DNA from: Thermoplasmata archaeon
GTDB taxonomy: Archaea > Thermoplasmatota > JAKEGO01
DNA length: 19,005 nucleotides
Assembly: GCA_022615805.1 (NCBI GenBank)
Contig: JAKEGO010000019.1
Location: 1 to 19,005, forward strand
Reading direction: 5' to 3'
The translations under genes were made by a program, and so were the position numbers. The notes under the pieces were generated by a model, which worked only from the letters and a program-made list of their open reading frames with translations, was not told the origin of the DNA and ran no database searches. Below are positions 6,832 to 13,939 of the stretch, piece by piece (position 1 is the first letter of the stretch; each line of letters begins with the position of its first letter).

Positions 6832-7512
6832 TCATTTTGAATCCTGTCGGGCGGCCGCCGGTCCAACGCCATGTCGTGCGCGTCCGTCGAGCGTCGAGGC
6901 TATGCCCTCGAGCATCTGCACCTCGAGGGCGGCGAATACCCTCTCGTACCTCCGTGCAAGGGCGGATAGGCGTGCGGCGATGTGTCTCTCCCTGAGCTCC
7001 TCGAGGGCCCTGAAACGCCGGATCCGCCTCACCGCACCGTCCCACTCGACGGCGAATGCCCTCCCATCCTCCGCCTTGAAGCGCCTCCCGCGAAGGTTCC
7101 TCATGACGATCCCGTAACGTATCGTGTCGAACGGTCTCAGAAGCCGGAGAGAGGCATCGGTCATCTCCGCCTCGGTCAGATCGACGCTCCTTATCGGTAT
7201 GGCGGCGCCGATGGCGTACCGGCACGCTTCGACGAGGTCGGCGGGGGGGATGGATACGTCCCCGTAGCGCGTAAGATGCCGGGCGTATTCCTCGTCGTAA
7301 TTGGTCATGCCGTCGAAATCGTCGGACCCCTCCGCCGGGTCCAGGTTGAGCAGGAGCCCCTCGAGCTCCTCGCGGGAAACGGCGATGGCCATGACGTCCG
7401 GCCCGAAGGCGCAGGCCTCCCTGGCAAGGGTCTCCCCCTCGGACACCAGGCCGCGCGCCGCGCCGTGGAGGTATATCCTCGACCGCCCGACGGATGCGAT
7501 CATCTCATCCAT
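6832..7512 (-). CDS. Uncharacterised protein, possibly a divergent TraB/PrgY-like domain
   Basis: A 226-residue protein coupled to the AMMECR1 gene: its ATG at 7512 overlaps the upstream TGA (ATGGATGA). An alternative ATG at 7503 lies one base after that stop. The N-terminal pattern SRIYLHGAARGLVSEGETL followed by FGPDVMAIAVSREELEGL looks like the GTAHVS...PDVVAVELD core of TraB/PrgY proteins, and ACRYAIGAAIPIRSVDLTEAE recalls the later helix and strand of that fold. The family's GTAH histidine is replaced by Arg20. The C-terminal third is very Arg-rich and probably helical (about 160-226). No membrane segment is seen, unlike many TraB proteins. The family assignment is from pattern memory only. 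Confidence 0.8.
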   Translation of the reverse strand: MDEMIASVGRSRIYLHGAARGLVSEGETLAREACAFGPDVMAIAVSREELEGLLLNLDPAEGSDDFDGMTNYDEEYARHLTRYGDVSIPPADLVEACRYAIGAAIPIRSVDLTEAEMTDASLRLLRPFDTIRYGIVMRNLRGRRFKAEDGRAFAVEWDGAVRRIRRFRALEELRERHIAARLSALARRYERVFAALEVQMLEGIASTLDGRARHGVGPAAARQDSK

Positions 7513-8104
7513 TCCCCAGGTCCTTCCGCCTGACCTCGCCCCGGGGCTCGACCTCCTCGAAGACCTCGGCCGTGAACCTGAGGAATCGGGTCCCGGGCTC
7601 GAGCCAAGCGTTGGGCGGCAGCCCCGCCTTCAGGCAGGTGTGCTTCACGAAGGTCCTCGCATCCCAGCCGTGTTCGACCGGGACCTGGGGGAGCAGCACA
7701 CCCCGGTGGCGCCCGCGTTCGACCACGAGGCCGTGGAGCCCGACGACGACGTTCTCGATCAGCCCCTCACCGGAGCCAGGGACGGGTTCGAGCGGCGTCA
7801 GCAGCGAGACCTCCACCGCGAGCCGGTCCATCTCCGCCAGCGTGACGCCCGGGAACCGCGGATCGTGCACGGCTGCGGAAACGGCGACGTCCGCGATCGT
7901 CCTGCCCAACGGCTTGATGGCCTCGATGTACCCGATGCATCCACGGAGGTCCCGCCGGGGATGCGTGACGAGCGTGACAAAGGCACCGCTCTCGCCATCG
8001 AACGAAGGTGGCAGGCCCGGCATCTCCGCCTCGCCTCCAAGATGTTCCTGAATGACCGCCCGGGCGAACCTCACGGCGGCCCTTCCCTCCTCGTCGGAGT
8101 ACAT
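7505..8104 (-). CDS. AMMECR1 domain protein
   Basis: A 199-residue soluble protein carrying the hallmark LRGCIGY at 53-59 of the AMMECR1 family, followed by DPRFPGVT at 81-88 and MDRLAVEVSLLTPLEPV, with a later VVVGLHGLVVERGRHRGVLLPQVP and the WDARTFVKHTCLKAGL segment. The family is universal in archaea and eukaryotes; its biochemical role is unresolved (proposed links to MEMO-like proteins and radical chemistry). A longer start at 8155 is possible, but ATG 8104 lies 27 bases from the TATA box centre at 8131 and the extra 17 residues would span the promoter, so 8104 is used. It heads a two-gene unit with the 226-residue protein. Confidence 0.95.
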   Translation of the reverse strand: MYSDEEGRAAVRFARAVIQEHLGGEAEMPGLPPSFDGESGAFVTLVTHPRRDLRGCIGYIEAIKPLGRTIADVAVSAAVHDPRFPGVTLAEMDRLAVEVSLLTPLEPVPGSGEGLIENVVVGLHGLVVERGRHRGVLLPQVPVEHGWDARTFVKHTCLKAGLPPNAWLEPGTRFLRFTAEVFEEVEPRGEVRRKDLGNG

Positions 8105-8127
8105 GGGGCAGGATGGCCACCGACCCG

Positions 8128-8134
8128 TTATAAA
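8128..8134 (-). promoter_or_regulatory. TATA box of the AMMECR1 gene
   Basis: The reverse strand reads TTTATAA, centred 27 bases ahead of ATG 8104, consistent with a leaderless transcript. Confidence 0.65.
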
Positions 8135-8201
8135 CCTTCGTCGTGCGCACGGCATCGCACGGGAAGCCGCGCCGACCGACGGCCATCCCCCCGCGGCTCT
8201 G

Positions 8202-8906
8202 TCAGCCGACGTAGAGCATCTTGCCCACGAGCAGGAGCAACAGGGAGAGGAAGATGAACGTCGGGGACATAAGGGCGGCGTCCGTCATGCGTCCGGAGAT
8301 CGCCCCGTAGAACATCGCGGAGATGAACCCGTACCAGATCATGTAGACGACGATGATCGGCATGAGGTCGGCGCCCATCCCCGTGGACTCGAACATCCCG
8401 AAGGTCAGACCGAGTATCGCCGGCGTCAGCAGGATGCCGCCGACCAGCAGGAGGTTCGCCTCCTTCTTCGCGGCCGCCTGCCTCTCCACCTGGAGCATGT
8501 AGATCGCCCACATGTCCTGGCCGACCCTTTCGAGGGTCTCGGCCATCTCGGCGCCGTGCTCTATGGCTATCTGCAGCATCCCGACGGTCCGTTCGATCAT
8601 CATCGAGCCCGACTCCCTTCCGAACTCGTCGAGCGCCTCGGAGAAGGTCATGCCCTCCAGGAGACGGTCGTGCAGCCTGTTCACGGACCCCCGGATCGGT
8701 CCCTCGCTCGTGGTCGCGGCGGCCATGAGCGCGGTCTCGAGCCCCTCGCCGTTCCTCATCCCCTCGACCATGCTGCTTATGAAGTTCGGGAACTCGGTCT
8801 CTATGGCGCGGACGCGGCTCCTGCGCATCGAGAGCAGGGTAAGGTAGGCCCCTGCCGGGATCGCGGGGACGGCGAACAGCCACATGAGGAAGATCAGGTA
8901 TTCCAT
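8202..8906 (-). CDS. Type II secretion F-domain membrane protein, TadC/ArlJ-like
   Basis: A 234-residue membrane protein with a T2SF core and hydrophobic segments at about 3-26, 151-172, 181-204 and 213-231. The soluble region has the family's helical hairpin pattern: MVEGMRNGEGLETALMAAA, then LHDRLLEGMTFSEALDEFG, then LQIAIEHGAEMAETLERVG. Such proteins form the inner-membrane platform driven by a secretion ATPase in Tad-type pili, archaella and related machines. The ATG at 8906 follows the upstream stop by one base (TGACATG), with GAGGGTG just ahead as ribosome-binding site; the longer in-frame start at 8924 is less likely. It is the second half of a tandem pair. Confidence 0.88.
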   Translation of the reverse strand: MEYLIFLMWLFAVPAIPAGAYLTLLSMRRSRVRAIETEFPNFISSMVEGMRNGEGLETALMAAATTSEGPIRGSVNRLHDRLLEGMTFSEALDEFGRESGSMMIERTVGMLQIAIEHGAEMAETLERVGQDMWAIYMLQVERQAAAKKEANLLLVGGILLTPAILGLTFGMFESTGMGADLMPIIVVYMIWYGFISAMFYGAISGRMTDAALMSPTFIFLSLLLLLVGKMLYVG

Positions 8907-8907
8907 G

Positions 8908-9495
8908 TCACACCCTCGGAGCACTCGCCTTCACGTAGAGGACCATTATCAGGAGGATGAGCGCGGTGCCGAGGAATCCCAGGTGGATCACGCTCGCGGG
9001 GAGCAGTGGGTCGGTGAGCTTGCTCTCCTCCATTATCGAGGACGTGAAGCCCGTCACGCCGAGCACGAGCGGGACGAGCGCGCCGATTATGATGAAGAGT
9101 TCGCCCACGCCGTGGACCGCGTCAAGGAAGGCCCTGTACTTCGTGCGCCTCACGTGGGACTCGCGGAGCGCCAGCTGCCGTAGGGTGTTCGCGACGCCGG
9201 CGGAGGTCTTCACTGAACGCACCATGGCGTTGATCATGTCGCTGTAGAGCTCGTTCCTGACGCGTTTGGACGAGGCCTGGAGCGCTTTGTCGAGGTACTC
9301 GCCCTGGTGCACGGCGGCGATGATCCTCTTGAACTCCAACGAAACTGGTCCGTACTCGTGGGAAGCGACGTACTCCATCGCCGTCTCGATGCTTGCACCC
9401 GAACGGAGGACCAGGTCCATCGCCATGATGGCGTACAGAAGGTCGTCCTCGTCCATCCGCTCGAAGGTGAGTTCCTCGCTCAGCACGTCCCACAT
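8908..9495 (-). CDS. Type II secretion F-domain membrane protein, TadB-like
   Basis: A 195-residue membrane protein paralogous to the next gene. The soluble part contains MAMDLVLRSGASIETAMEYV, IAAVHQGEYLDKALQASSKRV and an amphipathic MVRSVKTSAGVANTLRQLA helix, all typical of T2SF domains; hydrophobic segments are at about 128-150 and 167-190. With its partner it probably forms a heteromeric platform equivalent to TadB/TadC or to a split ArlJ. The start is uncertain: ATG 9495 gives the compact family length, whereas ATG 9567 adds 24 residues of unlikely sequence. A weak CTTAAG element lies about 31 bases before 9495; a symmetrical TATA-like stretch at 9649-9658 could instead serve the longer form. 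Confidence 0.85.
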   Translation of the reverse strand: MWDVLSEELTFERMDEDDLLYAIMAMDLVLRSGASIETAMEYVASHEYGPVSLEFKRIIAAVHQGEYLDKALQASSKRVRNELYSDMINAMVRSVKTSAGVANTLRQLALRESHVRRTKYRAFLDAVHGVGELFIIIGALVPLVLGVTGFTSSIMEESKLTDPLLPASVIHLGFLGTALILLIMVLYVKASAPRV

Positions 9496-9649
9496 CGGCG
9501 GCGGGGAATGGCGTTCCGCCGTCTTAAGCGTTACTGCGGCGGACCGAATGTGGCCGGTCCGCAACATGCGCTGCCCCGCTCGCCCGGCCGGGTCGCCTCA
9601 CGTCGCGCCGCGCCATCCCAACCCCGGTCCCGAGCGTCGCTTGATAACT

Positions 9650-9658
9650 TTTATATCG
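9650..9658 (+). promoter_or_regulatory. TATA box of the aminotransferase-ferredoxin-reductase operon
   Basis: CTTTTATATC is centred about 26-27 bases ahead of ATG 9681, giving a leaderless transcript. The element is nearly symmetrical and could also fire toward the secretion-protein genes on the other strand. Confidence 0.7.
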
Positions 9659-9680
9659 GGTGTGCCATTCAGGGCCAGTG

Positions 9681-10817
9681 ATGCATATGGACATGATGGA
9701 CAACACGTTCATGCTCGCCGGGCCAGTCAAGTTGCATCCGCGCGTGCTGCAGGCGATGTCGCACCCGTCCATCGCCCACCGCTCCCCGGAGTTCGCCGAG
9801 GTGCTGCTGGAGGTCCGTGACCTTCTGAAGTACCTCTTCCAGGCCGACCGGCCGGTGGCGGTCATCAGCGGCTCGGGTACGGCCGGGGTGGAATCCGCGG
9901 TCGCTGGCCTCATCGGGAAAGGGGACAGGATGCTCTCCCTCGACAACGGCAAGTTCGGCGAGAGGGTCGGCGGCATCGCCAAGGTCTTCGGCGAGACGAA
10001 AACGATCGGCGCTCCATGGGGAACCCACTTCGATCTCGATGCCGTCGCGGCCGAGCTCGAGACCGGGGCCTACCGCGCCATCGCACTGTGCCACAACGAG
10101 ACGTCCACCGCGATGACCAACGACGCCATGGCCATCGGTCGGCTGGCCAAGAAGAATGACGTCCTCTTCCTCCTCGACGGCATCACGTCGGTGGGCGGGC
10201 TCGATGTCAGGCCGAGGGAGATGAACGCCGACATCGTCGTCTTCGGCTCGCAGAAGTGCATCGGCGCACCCGCGGGCCTGTCCGCCGTCTCCGTCTCGGA
10301 TGCGCTCCTCGAGGAACTGCGCACGGACAACGCCTACTATCTGAACCTCAAGAAGCACATCGCCAAGCTGGACGAAGGGAGCACTCCATACACCCCGGCC
10401 ATCCACCTCCTGATGGGATTCCGCGAGGCGCTCCGGATGGTGAAGGAGGACGGCCTGCAGAACAGGATAGCCGGGTACGCCGCCATGGCGGATGCCACCC
10501 GCGCGGCGGCATCGGCCCTCGGCCTCCGGCTCTATCCGGACCCGCACTACGCGTCGAACACCGTCTCGGGCTTCTGGCTCCCGGAGGGGGTGGGTGACAA
10601 GCAGTTCCGCGGCGCCCTCAAGGACAAGTACAGCGTCATCGTGGCTGGCGCCCAGGACGCGATAAAGGGTAAGGTCTTCCGCATCGGCCACATGGGCCTG
10701 GCGAACTGGACCGAGCTGGTCGCGACCTTCGGGGCCATCGAGGCCGTGCTCCTGCAGAACGGGTACTCCTTCGAGGTCGGCACCGGGGTAGCCGAGGTCA
10801 TCCGGAGGATGCCCTGA
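9681..10817 (+). CDS. Class V PLP-dependent aminotransferase
   Basis: A 378-residue fold-type I aminotransferase of the serine/alanine-glyoxylate/aspartate group. The PLP Lys is K192 in FGSQKCIGAP; FLLDGITSVGG supplies the cofactor-ring Asp; ISGSGTAGVESAV is the phosphate-side loop; and CHNETSTAMTND matches the family's substrate-side HxETSTG segment. The C-terminal FRIGHMGLAN is also characteristic. In archaea such enzymes serve as aspartate or serine-pyruvate aminotransferases, so the exact substrate is open. The start is ATG 9681, fixed by the TATA spacing; an upstream GTG at 9660 lies within six bases of the TATA box. Its stop overlaps the ferredoxin start by one base (TGATG), so the genes are cotranscribed and probably translationally coupled. 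Confidence 0.93.
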   Translation: MHMDMMDNTFMLAGPVKLHPRVLQAMSHPSIAHRSPEFAEVLLEVRDLLKYLFQADRPVAVISGSGTAGVESAVAGLIGKGDRMLSLDNGKFGERVGGIAKVFGETKTIGAPWGTHFDLDAVAAELETGAYRAIALCHNETSTAMTNDAMAIGRLAKKNDVLFLLDGITSVGGLDVRPREMNADIVVFGSQKCIGAPAGLSAVSVSDALLEELRTDNAYYLNLKKHIAKLDEGSTPYTPAIHLLMGFREALRMVKEDGLQNRIAGYAAMADATRAAASALGLRLYPDPHYASNTVSGFWLPEGVGDKQFRGALKDKYSVIVAGAQDAIKGKVFRIGHMGLANWTELVATFGAIEAVLLQNGYSFEVGTGVAEVIRRMP

Positions 10818-11005
10818 TGAAGCGGGTCGCCTGCGACCGGAACGTCTGCCTCTACTGCGGTACATGCGTCGGCGGATGTCCGTTCGAGGCGATGACCCTC
10901 TTCAGCACGTGGATCGAGGTCGATCACGACGTATGCACAAGGTGCGGCGTCTGCGTCAAACTGTGCCCCGTCGGGGCGCTCACGCTCGGGGAGGCGGGCC
11001 CTTGA
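10817..11005 (+). CDS. 2x[4Fe-4S] ferredoxin
   Basis: A 62-residue protein with two complete cluster motifs: CLYCGTCVGGCP and CTRCGVCVKLCP, eight Cys in all, each followed by a small hydrophobic stretch as in clostridial-type ferredoxins. It carries low-potential electrons in the cytosol. It starts at the ATG that overlaps the aminotransferase stop and ends at a TGA that overlaps the reductase start (TTGA). Known precedent: in Methanosarcina acetivorans a ferredoxin gene beside the geranylgeranyl reductase gene is needed for full lipid saturation, so the same partnership is the best explanation here. Confidence 0.95.
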   Translation: MKRVACDRNVCLYCGTCVGGCPFEAMTLFSTWIEVDHDVCTRCGVCVKLCPVGALTLGEAGP

Positions 11006-12177
11006 AGCACGAGGTCGACGTTCTCGTCATCGGCGCGGGCCCGGGGGGCAGCAGCGCGGCGAAGGCTGCCGCGGAGGCCGGCGCGAGCGTGCTCCTCATC
11101 GAGAAGCGGCAGGAGATCGGATCGCCGGTCCGCTGCGGCGAGGGCGTCGCCATGGACTGGCTGCGGGAGCTCGGCATCCCGCCGGACCAGCGGTGGATCG
11201 CCCACGAGGTGGACGGCGCGAGGCTCGTTTCCCCGTGCGGACACGTCATGACGATGGACGCCAGGAGGGCGGGCAACGAGACCGGATTCGTCGTCGAGCG
11301 CGACGCCTTCGACAGGGCACTCGCGTCGGCCGCCGTCCGCGCGGGCAGCGACATCTGGATGCGCGCCATGGCCACCGGCGCCAAGATGGTCGGCGATCGC
11401 ATGTCCAGGGTCAAGGTCGACCGGTTCGGCGATGACGTCACCATCGTGCCTAAGGTGGTCATCGCGGCGGACGGGTTCGAGTCCCGCGTGTGCGGTTGGG
11501 CGGGGCTGAACTCCCGCCTGGCGCTCAAGGACATCGACTCGTGCCTGCAGTACCGTCTGGTGGGCATAGAGACCGACGAGCGATGGAACGACTTCTATGT
11601 GGGCTCGATGGCCCCAGGCGGTTACGTATGGGTCTTCCACAAGGGGGAGGGCGTCGCCAACGTCGGGATCGGAGTGGGCGCCCATCGCCTGCGGAAGAAG
11701 GGAGACGTCAGGATGTACCTCGACAGGTTCATCGCATCGCACCCGGAGCTGAGCAGGGGGAGGGCCGTGGACATCGTCGCCGGCGCGGTCTCGACCTCGC
11801 TGCCAATGGACACGACCGTCAAGGGTAACCTGATGCTCGTCGGCGACGCCGCCCGCATGATCGATGCGCTGACCGGAGGCGGGGTCGTCCACGCAATAAG
11901 GTCCGGCCAGATCGCCGGGGCGATCGCGGGCGAGCACCTCCAGGGGGGGCAGCCGATGGACCGCTACGAGCGGGCGTGGCGGCGCGAGATCGAGGACCTC
12001 CTCGTCCGCAACTACGTGGCGAAGGAGAAGGCGGTCAACCTCTCGGACGAGACGTTCGACCGAATAATCGGGGCGCTCTGCGAACTCGAGGTCAGCCATA
12101 TAACGACCGGAGAGATCCTCGCCGCCGTCGCGAAGGTGGCGCCGGAGTTCATGGCCGAGCTGGAGGACCTCCTCTGA
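11002..12177 (+). CDS. Geranylgeranyl reductase family (digeranylgeranylglycerophospholipid reductase)
   Basis: A 391-residue FAD enzyme that should reduce the isoprenoid double bonds of archaeal membrane lipids. Visible motifs: FAD-binding VIGAGPGGSSAAKAA (residues 9-23) with E34 at the end of the second strand, the conserved RCGEG at 44-48, the YVWVFHKGEGVANVGIGVG catalytic-region segment, and GDAARMIDALTGGG at 281-294 for the second FAD contact. The start is TTG 11002, overlapping the ferredoxin stop by three bases and preceded by GGGGAGG seven bases upstream; the ferredoxin frame makes an upstream start unlikely. Related enzymes act on other prenyl chains (quinone or chlorophyll side chains), but in an archaeon with ferredoxin beside it the lipid role is favoured. 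Confidence 0.93.
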   Translation: MKHEVDVLVIGAGPGGSSAAKAAAEAGASVLLIEKRQEIGSPVRCGEGVAMDWLRELGIPPDQRWIAHEVDGARLVSPCGHVMTMDARRAGNETGFVVERDAFDRALASAAVRAGSDIWMRAMATGAKMVGDRMSRVKVDRFGDDVTIVPKVVIAADGFESRVCGWAGLNSRLALKDIDSCLQYRLVGIETDERWNDFYVGSMAPGGYVWVFHKGEGVANVGIGVGAHRLRKKGDVRMYLDRFIASHPELSRGRAVDIVAGAVSTSLPMDTTVKGNLMLVGDAARMIDALTGGGVVHAIRSGQIAGAIAGEHLQGGQPMDRYERAWRREIEDLLVRNYVAKEKAVNLSDETFDRIIGALCELEVSHITTGEILAAVAKVAPEFMAELEDLL

Positions 12178-12207
12178 GGGATCGGGTCCGCCGGACCTGC
12201 GGCGAAG

Positions 12208-12253
12208 CTTTATTAGAGCGCTCCCTGGTTGCCATTACGAAGAGGAAGGGGCT
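12208..12253 (+). promoter_or_regulatory. Promoter and ribosome-binding site of the toroid/AAA unit
   Basis: CTTTATTAG at 12208-12216 is a TATA box 42 bases ahead of ATG 12254, predicting a leader of about 16 nt. The leader contains GAGGAAGG at 12242-12249, four bases from the start codon. This makes the pair an independent unit from the reductase operon ending at 12177. Confidence 0.6.
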
Positions 12254-13939
12254 ATGGACGAACAGGAGCGGCATGACTTTCGCGACCTCCTTGGCCATTA
12301 CGGCAGGAAGATAATGGCATTCCGGAGGATCGACGGTTCCTGGAACTCGAGCGAGGTCTTCCGTAGCGACGTCGACACGACGCTCGACAACTTCCTCGCC
12401 CTCTCCTCGGTCCATGGCTTCATGCCCGACCCGGAGTACGCCTCGACGCTCTCCTCCGCGCTGACGTTCCTGCTCGACGCCCTCGACGAGGGAGACCTCG
12501 ACCACGGCGACCTGGCGGAGCTCTTCCATGGCCTGTGCATTGCGCATGCGCATACCGGCGACCCCGCGTACCGGCGGGCCATCGAGAGGATCGCTCCGGC
12601 GGTCGTCCCGGATGCCCCCGACGGGGAGGAGGTCCTCGACATCTCGGAGGACCACGTCGACCCGCTTCTCCCCATCATGCTCTCCTTCGGCGTCCTGCCC
12701 CGCGGGTACCGGGGCCGGGTCCGCGCACTCGTCGCGAGGAGGATCGACCTCGCGCTCCAGCGGCGGAACGACGTGAGGACCCGGACCGACGCGGTGCGTC
12801 TAGCGATCCTCCTCGACCAGGCCGGGGCCGTTCTAGGGAAGGCCCGCCTGAGGGAGGACGCGAGGGAGTTCGTCCAGACGACCTTCGGCAGGAAGGCGGA
12901 CGACGTCTGGATCGAGGAGGTCCTGGTCGCCAGGTACCTCCAGGGGGAGGACCCCGGGGACCCGGAAGCCACAGAGCGCATCCGGCGGTACCTGAAACGG
13001 CGCGTCCTGCACATCGCGCTCGCCGAGGACGTCTCGAACATCACCTTCGCCGCCGACGTCGCGAGGACGAGGTGGGCCGAGGTCCTCGACACCGACGAGG
13101 CGCGGAAGATATCCTCCCGTATCGACTCCATGGCGAGGGACAGGTTGCTGAGGCACGTCAACCCGGACGGCGGGTGGGGCGACGAGTACGTCTACCGCTC
13201 CACCGCGTCCGCGGGGATCGCCCTGTACAACATCTACATCGCCACGGGGGCTGAGGTCTTCAGGGATGCGGCGCACGACGCGGGCGAATACCTGAAGTCG
13301 ACCCTCTGGGACCTCTCGGAGGGCATCTACTACTCGCTGGACAGGATATCGGAGTTCCTCTACCTCCTGCACGACGACCTTGGGGACGAGACCTACTCCC
13401 TCCTCCTGGAGCATTTCCACGACCGCCTGAGGCGGTCCCTGGACGCCCTCGATCCCAACGACAGGGAGCGCACGCTGTGGTATTCGGCGGAGCTGTGCAT
13501 CCTCACGTACTACCTCGTCAAGATGACCGGCGACCGGAGGCACGCGAGGCCTCTCGTCGAAGTCGCGGTGAACCTCTCGCACCTGCTCGACCCCGGGGTG
13601 TACGACCAGACGCACCAGCCATGGTTCCAGGCGACGGTCCTGGCCCAGGAGGCCCTCGGCGCCGAGGAGGGGTCCGACTTCGGGCTGTTCAAGCCTTACC
13701 TCGCCCGGATGAGCATCGACAGGGACACGACGATCAACGAGGAGATCGACTTCCAGCGCTTCCTGTACACATACGGATCGGGGCCCTTCCCCGGGATGGT
13801 GCGCACGGCCACCCGGAGGGCCAGACGCTTCCTGGGAAAAGGTATTATACCAGGAATATCACATGTCATCCAGTTGGCCAAGGTATTCAGATTGCTGGAG
13901 GAGAACGACGGTGGAGACGTTCCGGACGGCGCTGCGTGA
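12254..13939 (+). CDS. Uncharacterised all-helical, alpha/alpha-toroid-like protein
   Basis: A 561-residue soluble protein, almost entirely helical by composition, with no membrane segment or signal peptide. NPDGGWGDEYVYRS at 303-316, followed by TASAGIALYNIYIATG, resembles the DGGWG repeats and paired helices of alpha/alpha-toroid proteins (terpene cyclases, six-hairpin glycosidases), but I see only one clear copy and no DxDD or glycosidase signature, so catalysis cannot be claimed. Other Trp- or Tyr-rich pair-like segments are RIDGSWNSSEV near residue 26 and DLSEGIYYSLDRISEFLYLL around 353-372. The last 40 residues are basic then amphipathic. The 3' end overlaps the AAA gene by 29 bases, implying translational coupling and a shared function. 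No family is recognised. Confidence 0.85.
   Translation: MDEQERHDFRDLLGHYGRKIMAFRRIDGSWNSSEVFRSDVDTTLDNFLALSSVHGFMPDPEYASTLSSALTFLLDALDEGDLDHGDLAELFHGLCIAHAHTGDPAYRRAIERIAPAVVPDAPDGEEVLDISEDHVDPLLPIMLSFGVLPRGYRGRVRALVARRIDLALQRRNDVRTRTDAVRLAILLDQAGAVLGKARLREDAREFVQTTFGRKADDVWIEEVLVARYLQGEDPGDPEATERIRRYLKRRVLHIALAEDVSNITFAADVARTRWAEVLDTDEARKISSRIDSMARDRLLRHVNPDGGWGDEYVYRSTASAGIALYNIYIATGAEVFRDAAHDAGEYLKSTLWDLSEGIYYSLDRISEFLYLLHDDLGDETYSLLLEHFHDRLRRSLDALDPNDRERTLWYSAELCILTYYLVKMTGDRRHARPLVEVAVNLSHLLDPGVYDQTHQPWFQATVLAQEALGAEEGSDFGLFKPYLARMSIDRDTTINEEIDFQRFLYTYGSGPFPGMVRTATRRARRFLGKGIIPGISHVIQLAKVFRLLEENDGGDVPDGAA

Noticed and set aside
9669..10865. A 398-codon frame antisense to the aminotransferase
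   Set aside because: No recognisable motifs and typical antisense composition; the plus strand encodes a clear PLP enzyme.
10864..11001. Extended start of the geranylgeranyl reductase at 10864
   Set aside because: This would read through most of the ferredoxin gene in another frame and place a basic, unstructured stretch before the FAD-binding motif; the TTG at 11002 has a good ribosome-binding site.
13863..13910. Longer AAA start at ATG 13863
   Set aside because: No ribosome-binding string precedes it, it would deepen the overlap with the upstream gene, and the GTG at 13911 has GGAGGAG at good spacing.
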